A stretch of 64,000 nucleotides of DNA, taken from NCBI RefSeq assembly GCF_020023385.1, contig NZ_JAIQCL010000009.1, positions 46,017 to 110,016 of the forward strand, given 5' to 3'. The DNA comes from Planococcus circulans. Lineage in GTDB: Bacteria; Bacillota; Bacilli; Bacillales_A; Planococcaceae. This document shows positions 34,640-44,085 of this stretch, one piece after another. Within the stretch, counting starts at the first letter, position 1; each line of letters opens with the position of its first letter. The translations under genes were made by a program, and so were the position numbers. A model generated the notes under the pieces. The model worked only from the letters and a program-made list of their open reading frames with translations, did no database searches and was not told the origin of the DNA.

Positions 34640-37522
34640 TTGAAGAATCAGGAAATACGGATACAAGGCGCACGTGCGCATAATTTAAAGAACATCGACG
34701 TTGTCATTCCGCGTGACAAGCTTGTTGTCATGACCGGGCTGTCAGGCTCCGGTAAATCCTCCCTGGCATTTGATACGATTTACGCAGAAGGGCAGCGGCG
34801 TTATGTAGAATCGCTGTCTTCTTATGCCCGCCAATTTCTGGGCCAGATGGACAAGCCGGATGTCGACTTAATTGAAGGGCTCTCACCGGCCATTTCGATC
34901 GATCAGAAGACCACCAGCAAAAATCCGCGATCCACAGTGGCGACGGTAACGGAAATCTATGATTATATGCGGCTTATGTATGCCCGCATCGGAAAACCGA
35001 TATGTCCGAACCACGGCATCGAAATTTCATCCCAGACAATCGAGGAAATGGTCGATCGTTTGATCGTTTATCCGGAACGCACGAAAATGCAGATTTTGGC
35101 GCCGATTGTCACTGGCCGAAAAGGAACGCATGTCAAGCTGCTGGAAGACATCAAAAAGCAGGGATATGTACGGGTTCGGGTCAATGGAGAATTGATTGAT
35201 TTGGACGATGATATTACGCTTGATAAGAACAAAAAGCATTCAATTGAAGTGGTCATCGACCGGGTCGTCATGAAAGAAAATATTGCACCGCGACTCAGTG
35301 ATTCTCTCGAATCTGCTCTGCGTCTGGGTGATGGCCGCGTATTGATTGATGTGATGGGTGAGGAAGAATTGCTGTTCAGTGAACATCACGCCTGTCCGGT
35401 CTGCGGATTTTCCATCGGTGAGTTGGAACCGAAAATGTTTTCATTCAATTCGCCGTTCGGGGCATGCCCCGAATGTGATGGTCTCGGGATGAAGCTGGAA
35501 GTGGACCCGGAATTGGTTATTCCGGATTGGAGTGTATCTCTCAACAAGGGGGCAATTGTTCCTTGGCAGCCGACGAGTTCGCAGTATTATCCCCAATTAT
35601 TAAAAGCCATCTGCCAGCATTACAAGATAGATATGGATGTGCCTGTCAGCGATTTGCCTGAAGAACACATCAATGTCATCATGCGGGGATCCGGAAGCGA
35701 CAAGATCCGGTTCCGCTACCAGAATGATTATGGACAGATACGGGACAATCATATCCAGTTTGAAGGGGTGCTTTCCAATGTGGATCGCCGTTACCGCGAA
35801 ACCTCATCTGATTATATCCGTGAACAAATGGAAAAATATATGGGCGAGCAGCCGTGTACGGTTTGTGAAGGCTACCGCTTGAAGCCCGAAACATTGGCAG
35901 TTAAGGTCAACGACGTGCATATCGGAAAGGTGACCGAGTTTTCGATTGTTGAAGCTCATCAATTCTTCGATCAGCTGAAGTTGTCCGAAAAAGATCAACA
36001 GATCGCTAAATTGATCATTCGGGAAATCCAGGAACGCATCGGATTCCTGATCAATGTCGGGCTTGATTACCTGACCTTGAACCGTGCTTCAGGAACGTTA
36101 TCCGGAGGGGAAGCACAGCGAATCCGCTTGGCGACTCAAATCGGCTCGAGGCTGACAGGTGTGTTGTATATTCTTGATGAACCGTCGATTGGGCTGCATC
36201 AACGCGATAATGACCGGCTGATTGAGACATTGAAAAGCATGCGCGATATCGGCAATACCTTGATCGTTGTCGAGCATGATGAAGACACCATGCTGGCAGC
36301 TGATTATTTAATTGATGTCGGACCGGGTGCAGGCGTACACGGTGGTGAAATCATTGCCGCCGGAACACCGGACAAGGTGATGAAAAACAAAAAATCACTG
36401 ACCGGCCAATATTTGAGCGGTAAAAAGTTCATTCCTTTGCCTGCAGAACGCAGAGCTCCGAACGACCGGAACATTTCCATCCGCGGAGCCAATCAGAATA
36501 ACCTGAAGAAAGTGGATGTCGATATTCCGCTTGGGTTGTTTACAGCTGTGACTGGGGTTTCTGGGTCCGGTAAAAGTACACTCATCAACGAGATCCTTTA
36601 CAAGACACTGGCACATCGATTGAACCGGGCGAAAGCCAAGCCGGGCCATTTCGATTCAATAGAAGGAACTGAAGGGCTGGAACGCGTCATCGATATCGAT
36701 CAGTCGCCGATCGGCCGGACTCCACGTTCAAATCCGGCAACTTATACCGGTGTTTTTGATGATATCCGTGATGTCTACGCGACGACCAACGAAGCGAAAG
36801 TCCGCGGGTATAAAAAAGGCCGTTTCAGTTTCAATGTCAAGGGCGGTCGCTGTGAAGCTTGCCGCGGAGATGGTATTATAAAAATAGAAATGCATTTCCT
36901 TCCGGATGTTTACGTGCCATGTGAAATCTGCCATGGCAAGCGTTATAACCGGGAAACCTTGGAAGTGAAGTACAAAAACAAAAGCATCTCAGATATCCTG
37001 GATATGACAGCGGAAGATGCTGCTTTGTTTTTCGAAAATATTCCTAAAATCAGCCGTAAATTGAAGACGGTGGTAGATGTTGGACTGGGCTATCTCACCC
37101 TGGGCCAACCTGCAACCACTCTATCCGGAGGTGAAGCGCAGCGCGTCAAGCTGGCATCAGAGCTGCATAAACGCTCAAACGGAAAATCCTTTTATATTCT
37201 GGATGAACCGACAACGGGTCTCCACGCCGATGACATTTCCCGTCTGCTTCTTGTTCTGCAGCGTCTTGTAGACAATGGCGATACGGTATTGACGATCGAG
37301 CACAATCTTGACGTCATCAAGACAGCGGATCACATCATCGATCTGGGTCCTGAAGGTGGAGACAAGGGTGGTACGATACTTGCAACGGGAACTCCTGAAG
37401 ACATTGCGGCTGTTGAAAATTCCTATACGGGCAAGTACCTGAAACCGATACTTGAACGTGACCGGGCCCGTATGGAAGCCTTGGTCAAAGGCGCCAGCCG
37501 CAGAAAAAAAGCGGTTAAGTGA
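34640..37522 (+). CDS. uvrA: UvrABC excinuclease subunit A
   Basis: 960 residues with two ABC ATPase modules. Walker A motifs GLSGSGKSS (N-terminal) and GVSGSGKST (C-terminal), two signature motifs LSGGEAQR, and zinc-binding cysteine pairs CPVC...CPEC, CTVC and CEAC...CEIC. UvrA is the damage sensor that loads UvrB. The start is TTG with GATGGAAG upstream; the N-terminus [17 protein letters not shown] matches the family exactly, so no other start is needed. It is in one operon with uvrB. Confidence 0.98.
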   Translation: MKNQEIRIQGARAHNLKNIDVVIPRDKLVVMTGLSGSGKSSLAFDTIYAEGQRRYVESLSSYARQFLGQMDKPDVDLIEGLSPAISIDQKTTSKNPRSTVATVTEIYDYMRLMYARIGKPICPNHGIEISSQTIEEMVDRLIVYPERTKMQILAPIVTGRKGTHVKLLEDIKKQGYVRVRVNGELIDLDDDITLDKNKKHSIEVVIDRVVMKENIAPRLSDSLESALRLGDGRVLIDVMGEEELLFSEHHACPVCGFSIGELEPKMFSFNSPFGACPECDGLGMKLEVDPELVIPDWSVSLNKGAIVPWQPTSSQYYPQLLKAICQHYKIDMDVPVSDLPEEHINVIMRGSGSDKIRFRYQNDYGQIRDNHIQFEGVLSNVDRRYRETSSDYIREQMEKYMGEQPCTVCEGYRLKPETLAVKVNDVHIGKVTEFSIVEAHQFFDQLKLSEKDQQIAKLIIREIQERIGFLINVGLDYLTLNRASGTLSGGEAQRIRLATQIGSRLTGVLYILDEPSIGLHQRDNDRLIETLKSMRDIGNTLIVVEHDEDTMLAADYLIDVGPGAGVHGGEIIAAGTPDKVMKNKKSLTGQYLSGKKFIPLPAERRAPNDRNISIRGANQNNLKKVDVDIPLGLFTAVTGVSGSGKSTLINEILYKTLAHRLNRAKAKPGHFDSIEGTEGLERVIDIDQSPIGRTPRSNPATYTGVFDDIRDVYATTNEAKVRGYKKGRFSFNVKGGRCEACRGDGIIKIEMHFLPDVYVPCEICHGKRYNRETLEVKYKNKSISDILDMTAEDAALFFENIPKISRKLKTVVDVGLGYLTLGQPATTLSGGEAQRVKLASELHKRSNGKSFYILDEPTTGLHADDISRLLLVLQRLVDNGDTVLTIEHNLDVIKTADHIIDLGPEGGDKGGTILATGTPEDIAAVENSYTGKYLKPILERDRARMEALVKGASRRKKAVK

Positions 37523-37571
37523 AACTTTTGCCGCTGGCAAACGTATCAATTAGAAGAATAGATCTGTTTGC

Positions 37572-37590
37572 CCAAGTGATTTTCACTTGG
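37572..37590 (+). other. Hairpin in the uvrA-yvlB gap
   Basis: CCAAGTGA / TCACTTGG with a 3-nt loop and no T-run, ending 14 bp before the yvlB ribosome-binding site. It may be a processing site or operator; it is not a convincing terminator. Confidence 0.45.
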
Positions 37591-37619
37591 ACAATCAGAC
37601 AATGAGGAGGCCACAATAC

Positions 37620-38792
37620 ATGCAAAGCGAAAAAGAACGCATTTTGGATATGGTTGAGAACGGTACGATTTCTGCGCGCGAAGCCGTTGAGTTGCTGCGT
37701 GCTATAGATGGCAGCAGTTCTTCTTCGAATGAGCCGAATTATGGCCGCAATAACCAAAAAGACAAGTCAGCGAAGCGTGGATTTTTCAGACCGGAAGACA
37801 TCGTCAAGAAAGTATCGAAGGATTTCTCGAAGAACGTTTCAAAGAATGTCTCAAAAAATGTTTCGCGTGACTTCAATGACTTGGGCACCCGGATGATGGA
37901 TTTCATGCAGACTTCTGTCGGCAAATTAAAAACGATGGAATTCGACTCGCCATTCGGCGAAGCGGTTCAATTCAGCCATACGTTCACAGATGAAATGACG
38001 GACCTGAATACCATCATTGCGGATATCGCCAATGGCCAGTTGGAGATTTTCCCGTCCCAGGATGGCTTGCTGCGAGCGGAGTGCAGCGTCAAGGCATACC
38101 GTTCCGAGTCACCGGCACAGGCAAAAGTGGATTTTCTTGATAAGTTTGTCTTTATTGCCGATGACCATAAGCTTCGGATCATCAGCGATTTGAAGACCAC
38201 CCAAGTGAATGTCATCCTGTATGTTCCCGAAGCTTCCTATGAGCACATCACTGCCCGTTTGTTTAATGGCGGATTCACCATGAAACGCATTGATGCTGCA
38301 TTGGTCAAAGTAAAAACAGCAAACGGCAAAATCGACCTGAAGCATGTGGAATTCGATGATGCAGAATTGGAAACAGCGAATGGCGCCATTCACGTCCAGG
38401 AAACAAAAGGCAAAGTATTGGAAGCGGAAACCTTGAACGGCCGCATCTATATTGATGGCGATATTCAGACCATCGTATCCAAATCATTGAACGGCAATAT
38501 TGTCGCGACGACAAGATGCAAAGAAGCACGTAAGTTGGAAACAAAAACGTTGGCAGGCAATGTCGAGCTTTACATTCCTTCCCACTTGCCTTTAAAAGGT
38601 GAAGTTTCTTCAAACTTGGGCAAGATGGATGTCTTGCTTTCCGACATCGACAGTACGCATGAACAAGGACAATTTATGCAAAAGTCGATCCGGTTCTCAA
38701 AACAGGGAACTGAACCGGCTGCTGCTCCGTTATTGGTCTATGGAGAAACCAAAACAGGTTCTGTCCTATTGCGGTATTTAACAATCGAATAA
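37620..38792 (+). CDS. yvlB: YvlB-like DUF4097 protein (LiaX-type envelope-stress protein)
   Basis: 390 residues. N-terminal SHOCT-like helix pair (ERILDMVENGTISAREAVELLRAIDG), a linker with a repeated SKNV motif (about 60-85), then a DUF4097 beta-helix with regularly spaced ETANGAIH, AETLNGRIYIDG, SKSLNGNIV and ETKTLAGNVEL units. In B. subtilis yvlABCD follows uvrA and answers to envelope stress; the enterococcal relative LiaX senses antimicrobial peptides. Here yvlB stands without yvlA, C or D. ATG at 37620 follows GAGGAGG at 9 bases. No signal peptide is seen. Confidence 0.85.
   Translation: MQSEKERILDMVENGTISAREAVELLRAIDGSSSSSNEPNYGRNNQKDKSAKRGFFRPEDIVKKVSKDFSKNVSKNVSKNVSRDFNDLGTRMMDFMQTSVGKLKTMEFDSPFGEAVQFSHTFTDEMTDLNTIIADIANGQLEIFPSQDGLLRAECSVKAYRSESPAQAKVDFLDKFVFIADDHKLRIISDLKTTQVNVILYVPEASYEHITARLFNGGFTMKRIDAALVKVKTANGKIDLKHVEFDDAELETANGAIHVQETKGKVLEAETLNGRIYIDGDIQTIVSKSLNGNIVATTRCKEARKLETKTLAGNVELYIPSHLPLKGEVSSNLGKMDVLLSDIDSTHEQGQFMQKSIRFSKQGTEPAAAPLLVYGETKTGSVLLRYLTIE
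37815..37868 (+). repeat. 12-bp in-frame tandem repeat in yvlB
   Basis: About four degenerate units of TCNAARAAYGTY encode SKDF-SKNV-SKNV-SKNV-SRDF. Third-position differences show the copies are not recent. Confidence 0.75.
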
Positions 38793-38801
38793 CTATTCTT
38801 C

Positions 38802-38835
38802 AAGCCGGCACTGGTATGCAGTGCCGGCTTTTTTC
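38802..38835 (+). terminator. Terminator of yvlB
   Basis: Perfect 12-bp stem AAGCCGGCACTG / CAGTGCCGGCTT, 5-nt loop, then TTTT. Confidence 0.92.
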
Positions 38836-38903
38836 TAAATTCACATAGTTGGTGTTTTCGTGGCTTTTATTTTACTATTTGAATAAAAGAAAGGTTTTGG
38901 GAT

Positions 38904-39353
38904 ATGATCGCGACTATTTTGATCGGCTTCACTGTCATTTTGATGCTGCTCCATCTGTATTACTTTTTCACGAATCAACAGCATAAAGAAAGCTACATCC
39001 ATACTTCGCTATTTACAAAGTTATTCATCATCATGACAGTAGTGACCTTTGGCTTTGCGCTCATTTATTATTTATTGGCGTTCAACAACGATACTTTAAG
39101 GCTGAATGATGAAACAGGGAGAAGAGCAGGAGAAAATTTTTGGGATTATTTATACTTTAGTGGAGTGACAATGTTATCCATCGGTTATGGGGATTTGGTG
39201 CCGATGGGCTATGCCCGCTTTTTCGCTGTAGTTCAGGCAGCATTGGGATTGTTATTGCCGTCCGCTTATTTTGTTAAAGCATTCGATGAAATGGGGAGGC
39301 ATGATAAAGAAGGACAAGGAAACCGAAGCGATAAAAAAAGTGAAGAAAACTAA
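38904..39353 (+). CDS. Small two-pore-helix potassium channel (Ion_trans_2 type)
   Basis: 149 residues: an N-terminal helix (1-22), a second helix (38-61), a pore loop with selectivity filter TMLSIGYGDLVP (about 91-102) and a final helix (106-124), followed by a short charged tail rich in Lys, Glu and Asp. There is no RCK/TrkA-N gating domain, so gating must be intrinsic or by a partner. It would form a tetramer passing K+ across the membrane. Ribosome-binding site AAAGGTTTTGGG upstream. It is 18 nt ahead of the M20 peptidase gene. Confidence 0.85.
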   Translation: MIATILIGFTVILMLLHLYYFFTNQQHKESYIHTSLFTKLFIIMTVVTFGFALIYYLLAFNNDTLRLNDETGRRAGENFWDYLYFSGVTMLSIGYGDLVPMGYARFFAVVQAALGLLLPSAYFVKAFDEMGRHDKEGQGNRSDKKSEEN

Positions 39354-39371
39354 ATGGAATGAGGATGAGAC

Positions 39372-40607
39372 ATGGTGGATAAAAATAAGGCTGCTAGGAT
39401 AAAAGAAGCTTTTGATGAATTGATGAAGGACACCGCGATTCAACAGGCACTCGCATTTATTGAACAGGACCATCAGCGCACAATCGAAGAACAGATTGCC
39501 TTGACAGAAATTCCGGCGCCGCCATTCAAAGAACAGCGGCGTGCTGAAGATTTCATGATGCGTCTGAAGGATCTGGGTTTGGAAGAAGTCCGCATGGATT
39601 CGGAAGGGAATGTCTATGGATTGAGGAGAGGGAAAGGGCAAGGGCCGAAGGTTTTTGTGTCTGCGCACCTGGATACGGTTTTTCCTGAAGGAACCGATAC
39701 CACAGTCCATCAGAAAGATGGCGTGCTTCATGCGCCTGGAATTGGAGATGATACGCGCGGTTTGGCCGAATTGCTGGCGGTAGTGAGGGCCTTCAATGAA
39801 GCAGCTATTGAAAATAGCGGAGATATCATCTTCGGCGGAACTGTTGGTGAGGAAGGAGCCGGTGATTTGCGTGGGGTAAAAGCTTTTTTTACGGAGCACT
39901 CGGATATTGATGCCTTCCTGTCACTGGATGGACCTGGCTCTAATGCCATCACCTATTTGGCCACAGGAAGCTATCGTTATAAAGTTACATATAAAGGACC
40001 CGGAGGACATAGTTTTGCGGCGTTTGGAACTCCCAGTGCGACGCATGCATTGGGGCGGGCGATGGCTGCAATCGCTGATTTGAAAACGCCGAGCGAGCCG
40101 AAGACGACTTTTTCAATCGGAGAAGTTTCCGGTGGAACATCGGTAAACGCTATTGCGCAGGAAGCCTCGATGCTGGTCGATCTTCGCTCCAATGAGCAAC
40201 AGCAATTGGATAAATTAGAGCAGCATTTTCTTGAAATCGTAAAAGAAGCGGCAGACGCTGAAAATGCACGATGGAGTGATGACCGCCTGCAGGTCGAAAT
40301 CGATCGTTTCGGCAATCGTCCACCTGCGAGTCAATCTGCGGATGAGCCGATCGTTCAAGTGGCGAGCGGGGCAGTCCGGTCGCTTGGAGCGGCACCCGAG
40401 TTGAAGGAACCGAGCAGCACAGATGCCAATTATCCGATGAGCATCGGTGTACCCGCCATCACCATTGGTCTTGGCGGAGAGTTTGATAACGCACACACGC
40501 TGGAAGAATGGCATAATCCGGTAAATGGACATTTGGCAATCCAAAAAAGTTTGATGACAATCTTGGGACTGGTTGGGGTCGAAAAGATCAGTCGGCCATT
40601 GCTTTAA
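39372..40607 (+). CDS. M20 family metallopeptidase
   Basis: 411 residues. Metal ligands and catalytic residues can be placed: SAHLDTVFP, GIGDDTRGLAELLA, GGTVGEEGAGDLRG (Glu-Glu), SLDGPG and the C-terminal HTLEEWHN. A lid/dimerisation domain with GPGGHSFAAFGTPSATHALG lies between. The layout is that of PepT/peptidase T-like di-zinc exopeptidases acting on short peptides. Ribosome-binding site TGAGGATGAG. A terminator follows and the next feature is an inverted-repeat element. Confidence 0.88.
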   Translation: MVDKNKAARIKEAFDELMKDTAIQQALAFIEQDHQRTIEEQIALTEIPAPPFKEQRRAEDFMMRLKDLGLEEVRMDSEGNVYGLRRGKGQGPKVFVSAHLDTVFPEGTDTTVHQKDGVLHAPGIGDDTRGLAELLAVVRAFNEAAIENSGDIIFGGTVGEEGAGDLRGVKAFFTEHSDIDAFLSLDGPGSNAITYLATGSYRYKVTYKGPGGHSFAAFGTPSATHALGRAMAAIADLKTPSEPKTTFSIGEVSGGTSVNAIAQEASMLVDLRSNEQQQLDKLEQHFLEIVKEAADAENARWSDDRLQVEIDRFGNRPPASQSADEPIVQVASGAVRSLGAAPELKEPSSTDANYPMSIGVPAITIGLGGEFDNAHTLEEWHNPVNGHLAIQKSLMTILGLVGVEKISRPLL

Positions 40608-40613
40608 AAAATA

Positions 40614-40652
40614 AAAATCCAGACGGCCTTTTATGGCTGTCCGGATTTTTTC
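40614..40652 (+). terminator. Terminator of the M20 peptidase gene
   Basis: AAAATCC-AGACGGCC / GGCTGTCC-GGATTTT with a 6-nt loop, then T-rich sequence continuing to 40659. Confidence 0.85.
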
Positions 40653-40669
40653 GTTTTTTATCTGGATAC

Positions 40670-41018
40670 GTTGAACTAAATTTTTAACGACTCTGTTATG
40701 GATATTCTACAAACCAGCTCCGCTTTCCTACGGGCTTGCGCCGAACTAACTCGGGCTAACGCCCGAGTGGATTTCGGCACTTCGCTATCCCGCGGGAGTC
40801 TCCGCTGGTTTGCTCCATATCCTGTTGATCAAATGTAAGAAGATGCTTAGAAGAAAGAGAGGAAGGCGGCGACTCCTGCGGAAGAACGGAGTGATGAGAC
40901 CCCGCAGGAGCTTGCGACGAGGAGGCTCAGCGCTTCGTCCGCGGAAAGCGTCCGCCTGGAGCACTTTCTTCGTTTCTTCACTCGCAATGAGTTAAAAAAG
41001 TAAATTCTTTAGTTCAAC
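40670..41018. mobile_element. MITE-like element, copy C, with 12-bp flanking direct repeat
   Basis: A 349-bp segment bounded by the inverted repeat GTTGAACTAAA (40670-40680) / TTTAGTTCAAC (41008-41018), the same ends as copy B. It is flanked by the direct repeat TTATCTGGATAC (40658-40669 and 41019-41030), which looks like a target-site duplication. Inside, 40710-40820 is homologous to 5507-5620 and forms nested palindromes (CAAACCAGC / GCTGGTTTG; ACTCGGGC / GCCCGAGT). A second module in reverse orientation occupies about 40855-40965. It has no transposase gene, so movement would need one supplied in trans. Its right end supplies the last three residues and the stop codon of the neighbouring gene. 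Confidence 0.82.
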
Positions 41019-41437
41019 TTATCTGGATACAAATCCTGCAGAAAATCGATGGACTGTCTGATCAATTGCTGGAGGACGTCGAGGTCAACGTCGTCTGTTT
41101 TGTTGATATAGACACAGGTTTTGCCGGTGGTGTGCTTGCCTAATTTCTCGAGCAAAGGTCCACGTTTTTCATCGCCAGTTGCGAAATACAGGCTGATTTT
41201 CGCTTTGCGGGGAGAAAACCCGACAAGCGGCGCATCGCCTTCGTGACCCGTTTTGTATACGTAATGATAGCTTCCGAAACCGATGATGCTGGGTCCCCAC
41301 ATTTTTGCGGGAAAGCCGCTGGTCTGTTCGAATAGTTCAAGCAACTCATAAGCATCCTGGCGTTTCTTCGGGTTGTCGACCGATTCGATGAACTCGATGA
41401 CATCGGCATCGGTTTCTTTTGTTTTTTGTTCGTACAT
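41009..41437 (-). CDS. DUF1801 domain protein
   Basis: 142 residues with the DUF1801 (YdhG-like) core: a helical N-terminus (DVIEFIESVDNPKKRQDAYELLELF), MWGPSIIGFGSYHYVY, VGFSPRKAKISLYF and TGKTCVYINKTDDVDLDVLQQLI. These small proteins have no firmly known function. The last codons (K-L-N-stop) come from the terminal repeat of the element at 40670-41018; without it the frame would have run on for about 20 codons through the terminator of the M20 gene. It starts 30 nt after the TetM-like gene on the same strand. Confidence 0.82.
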   Translation of the reverse strand: MYEQKTKETDADVIEFIESVDNPKKRQDAYELLELFEQTSGFPAKMWGPSIIGFGSYHYVYKTGHEGDAPLVGFSPRKAKISLYFATGDEKRGPLLEKLGKHTTGKTCVYINKTDDVDLDVLQQLIRQSIDFLQDLYPDKLN

Positions 41438-41467
41438 GGCCTATCCCTCTTTTCCTTTAGCTGGATT

Positions 41468-43414
41468 CTACAGACAATGCATCGCTTTTTCTGCTTTTTG
41501 CCATGGCACTTTATAGCCTTGTCCTTTGGCACAGAAGATGGAAGTGGATGTATAGAGGGGATCTGCATCTTTGGCATAGCCGATCCGGGCAATCACTTCA
41601 TCTTCATTATGACAGAAATCATAGCCGTCGAACAGCAGGCTGAGGGCTCCTTTGCCATGTGTGAAGGCAGCAAATTCCGAACCGTAATTCATGAATGTGG
41701 AAACTGGCACGCGGCCTTCAATCGTCGTTTTTCCATCTGTTGTTTCAGGTGCTTGAAAGCTGCCATAAGCCTGTTGAATATCAGAAAGCACTTTTCCCAT
41801 CTGTTCGAGGTCGACTTTTATTTTGAACCGGTACATTGGTTCGAGCAACCGGTTTTGTACCTGCTCCAAGCCTTGGCGAAGTGCGCGGAAAGCGGCCTCC
41901 CGGAAGTCGCCGCCGGACGTGTGCTGATTGTGGCCGCGTCCGGTCGTTAACGTCACTTTTACATCCGTCAAAGGAGAGCCGGCCAGTAAGCCGTGATGAT
42001 CGCGCTCAGTCAGATGGCGGAGAATAAGGTTTTGATGGCCGACCGATAATGCATCGGCATGGCAGACGTTGTCTAACTGGAAACCGCTGCCGCGTTCGCC
42101 GGGTTCGATTTTCAGATGAACTTCCGCGTAATGGCGGAGCGGCTCGAAATGGCCGTATCCCATGACTGGCAACTCGATGGTTTCTTTATACAGAATTTCA
42201 GGTTCGCCAAACTGGACCTTGTGGCCGAACCGTTCAAAAACCACTTGCTCCAAAACTTCCAACTGGATGGCGCCCATGACTTGGATTTGTATCTGTTGAA
42301 AATATTCATCCCAGTAGACGGACAGGGAGGGGTCTTCAGCACCGAGAATTTTGAAGCTGCCCAGCACTTCTTTTACATGGACGGCCGAATCAAAAAGGAC
42401 AGTCGATTTTAAGGTCGGCATCATTTGGGAGTTGAAACTCTTCTGCCTGACGCCGAGGGTATCGCCGATTGCAGCTTCTGATAAACCTGCGATGGCAAAC
42501 AGTTCACCCGCCCATGCCTGTTCAACGGTCTGAAATTTATCGCCGTTATAAACCCGGATCTGTGTGACTTTTTCTTCGAGGTCATTCGGGCCATATGTCA
42601 ATTTATCGCGAACTTGGAGTCTACCGCTGAAGGCTTTTAGAAAACAGATCCGATTGCCGTTTTCATCATGGCGGATTTTATAGATTTGAGCGCCGAATTC
42701 TTCATTATCGGAATAGGAACTGATCGTCAGTCCATCCAGCTGCATAAGGAATTCCTGAATGCCAGTATCCTCCAGGGCGGAACCGCTGGCGCAAGGGAAA
42801 ATTTGATTGGCGGCAATCATGCGTTGAAAAGCTTTTAGCCAAAGTTCTTCATCGTACCCCGTTTCGAGATATTGGGCCAATAAGGCTTCATCCCGCTCAG
42901 CGATGAATTCAATTAGCTCTTCAGTCATGGTTCCACCGCGATAAGACTCCGTGATCATGCAGGCATCACCGGAAAGGTTTGAGCGGATTTCCTGCAGCAC
43001 AGCGGCAGGATCAGCACTTTCACGATCGGTTTTGTTGATGAAGAAAAAGACCGGTATCTGGTGTTTTTGCAGAAGCTGCCAAACGGTTTCGGTATGGCCT
43101 TCAATGCCATCGACTGCACTGACGATGATGATGGCGTAATCCATCACTTGAACTGAGCGTTCCATTTCCGGGGAGAAGTCGACGTGTCCCGGAGTGTCGA
43201 TAAGAAAATAAGTCGATTCATTAAATGAAAAACTAGCCTGATCAGCGAAAATTGTAATGCCGCGGTTTTTTTCGATGGCATGGCTGTCGAGAAAAGCGTT
43301 TTGGTGGTCGACCCGCCCGCGCTGGCGGATGCTTTTGGTGTGGTACAGCAATTGCTCTGAGAATGTGGTCTTGCCGGCATCGACATGCGCCAGAATTCCA
43401 ATGGTTTTGTTCAT
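41468..43414 (-). CDS. TetM/EF-G-like translational GTPase of unknown role
   Basis: 648 residues, the size and domain order of ribosomal-protection proteins. G1 HVDAGKTT (10-17), G2 RGIT (51-54), G3 DTPGH (73-77), G4 NKTD (127-130); EF-G-like domains II-V follow. In domain IV, where TetM/TetO carry the short loop reaching the tetracycline site, this protein has a different motif, GRGHNQHTSGGDFREA (492-507), shared by chromosomal TetM-like GTPases not known for resistance. It therefore probably acts on the ribosome, perhaps rescuing or protecting it, but tetracycline resistance should not be assumed. Start ATG after AAAGAGGTGA. DUF1801 gene follows in the same direction. Confidence 0.85.
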   Translation of the reverse strand: MNKTIGILAHVDAGKTTFSEQLLYHTKSIRQRGRVDHQNAFLDSHAIEKNRGITIFADQASFSFNESTYFLIDTPGHVDFSPEMERSVQVMDYAIIIVSAVDGIEGHTETVWQLLQKHQIPVFFFINKTDRESADPAAVLQEIRSNLSGDACMITESYRGGTMTEELIEFIAERDEALLAQYLETGYDEELWLKAFQRMIAANQIFPCASGSALEDTGIQEFLMQLDGLTISSYSDNEEFGAQIYKIRHDENGNRICFLKAFSGRLQVRDKLTYGPNDLEEKVTQIRVYNGDKFQTVEQAWAGELFAIAGLSEAAIGDTLGVRQKSFNSQMMPTLKSTVLFDSAVHVKEVLGSFKILGAEDPSLSVYWDEYFQQIQIQVMGAIQLEVLEQVVFERFGHKVQFGEPEILYKETIELPVMGYGHFEPLRHYAEVHLKIEPGERGSGFQLDNVCHADALSVGHQNLILRHLTERDHHGLLAGSPLTDVKVTLTTGRGHNQHTSGGDFREAAFRALRQGLEQVQNRLLEPMYRFKIKVDLEQMGKVLSDIQQAYGSFQAPETTDGKTTIEGRVPVSTFMNYGSEFAAFTHGKGALSLLFDGYDFCHNEDEVIARIGYAKDADPLYTSTSIFCAKGQGYKVPWQKAEKAMHCL

Positions 43415-43462
43415 GCGGTCACCTCTTTAGCTCCAGTTTAGCAGATTTTATATATGGAATAC

Positions 43463-43495
43463 GAAAAACGCGAAAGCCGATGTGGCTTTCGCGTT
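43463..43495 (-). terminator. Terminator of the amidase gene
   Basis: Read leftward: ACGCGAAAGCC, 5-nt loop, GGCTTTCGCGT, then TTTTCG. It separates the amidase from the TetM-like gene. Confidence 0.85.
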
Positions 43496-43524
43496 CAGGT
43501 GCGGTTTATCCAATTGGAAAGTAA

Positions 43525-44073
43525 TCAACTGATGGCATCATAACAAGCGATTCCAAAACAAATGCCCAGTGCACAGCGTTTCCGGTAAGCGGCAGATTTG
43601 AGCAGTTCCACCTCCTGTTTATGCGTCATAAAGCCGCATTCCACGAGGATGGCCGGCATATGCGTGTCGCGGAGAACAGTAAAATCACCTTGCTTGACTC
43701 CACGGTCTTTCCGGCCCGTCACCCGCACAAGAGCGTTTTGGACGATAGCTGCCAGCTGTTTGGTTGCTGGCTGCGGCCGGCTGTAGGTGAAGGTTTCCAG
43801 GCCATTGGCTGAGTTGAAGGCATGGCCCATTGCATTGGCGTGGATGGAAACGAACAAGTCCACCTTCAACCGGTTTGCAAGTGCTGTACGTTCGTGCAGC
43901 GGGACATCCAGATCGTTTTGATGGCTGAACAAAACAGTATGCCCATCCAACATCAAGCGCTTTTTGACTTCTTCCGCAACGGCCGAATTAAAATGGAATT
44001 CCCTCAGCCTGCCATCGGGCGAACGCTTTCCGGGTGTGTCTGGCCCATGTCCGGCATCAATCATTATCTTCAT
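43525..44073 (-). CDS. N-acetylmuramoyl-L-alanine amidase (Amidase_3), no signal peptide
   Basis: 182 residues. Zinc ligands and catalytic Glu can be placed: His9 (MIDAGHG), Glu25, His78 (SIHAN) and Glu145 (VECGF). The enzyme cuts the bond between N-acetylmuramic acid and L-alanine in peptidoglycan. There is no signal peptide and no wall-binding repeats, resembling mother-cell amidases such as CwlC that act after release by other means (inference). The ATG at 44073 follows AAAAGGAGG at 9 bases; the frame is open for 62 codons upstream but without a credible start. A hairpin overlaps this ribosome-binding site. Confidence 0.9.
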   Translation of the reverse strand: MKIMIDAGHGPDTPGKRSPDGRLREFHFNSAVAEEVKKRLMLDGHTVLFSHQNDLDVPLHERTALANRLKVDLFVSIHANAMGHAFNSANGLETFTYSRPQPATKQLAAIVQNALVRVTGRKDRGVKQGDFTVLRDTHMPAILVECGFMTHKQEVELLKSAAYRKRCALGICFGIACYDAIS

Positions 44074-44085
44074 TTTCAAAAACCT

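Noticed and set aside
41468..43414. Tetracycline resistance determinant
   Set aside because: The GTPase has TetM architecture, but the domain IV tip differs from resistance proteins and no mobile context surrounds it; kept as TetM-like with unknown role.
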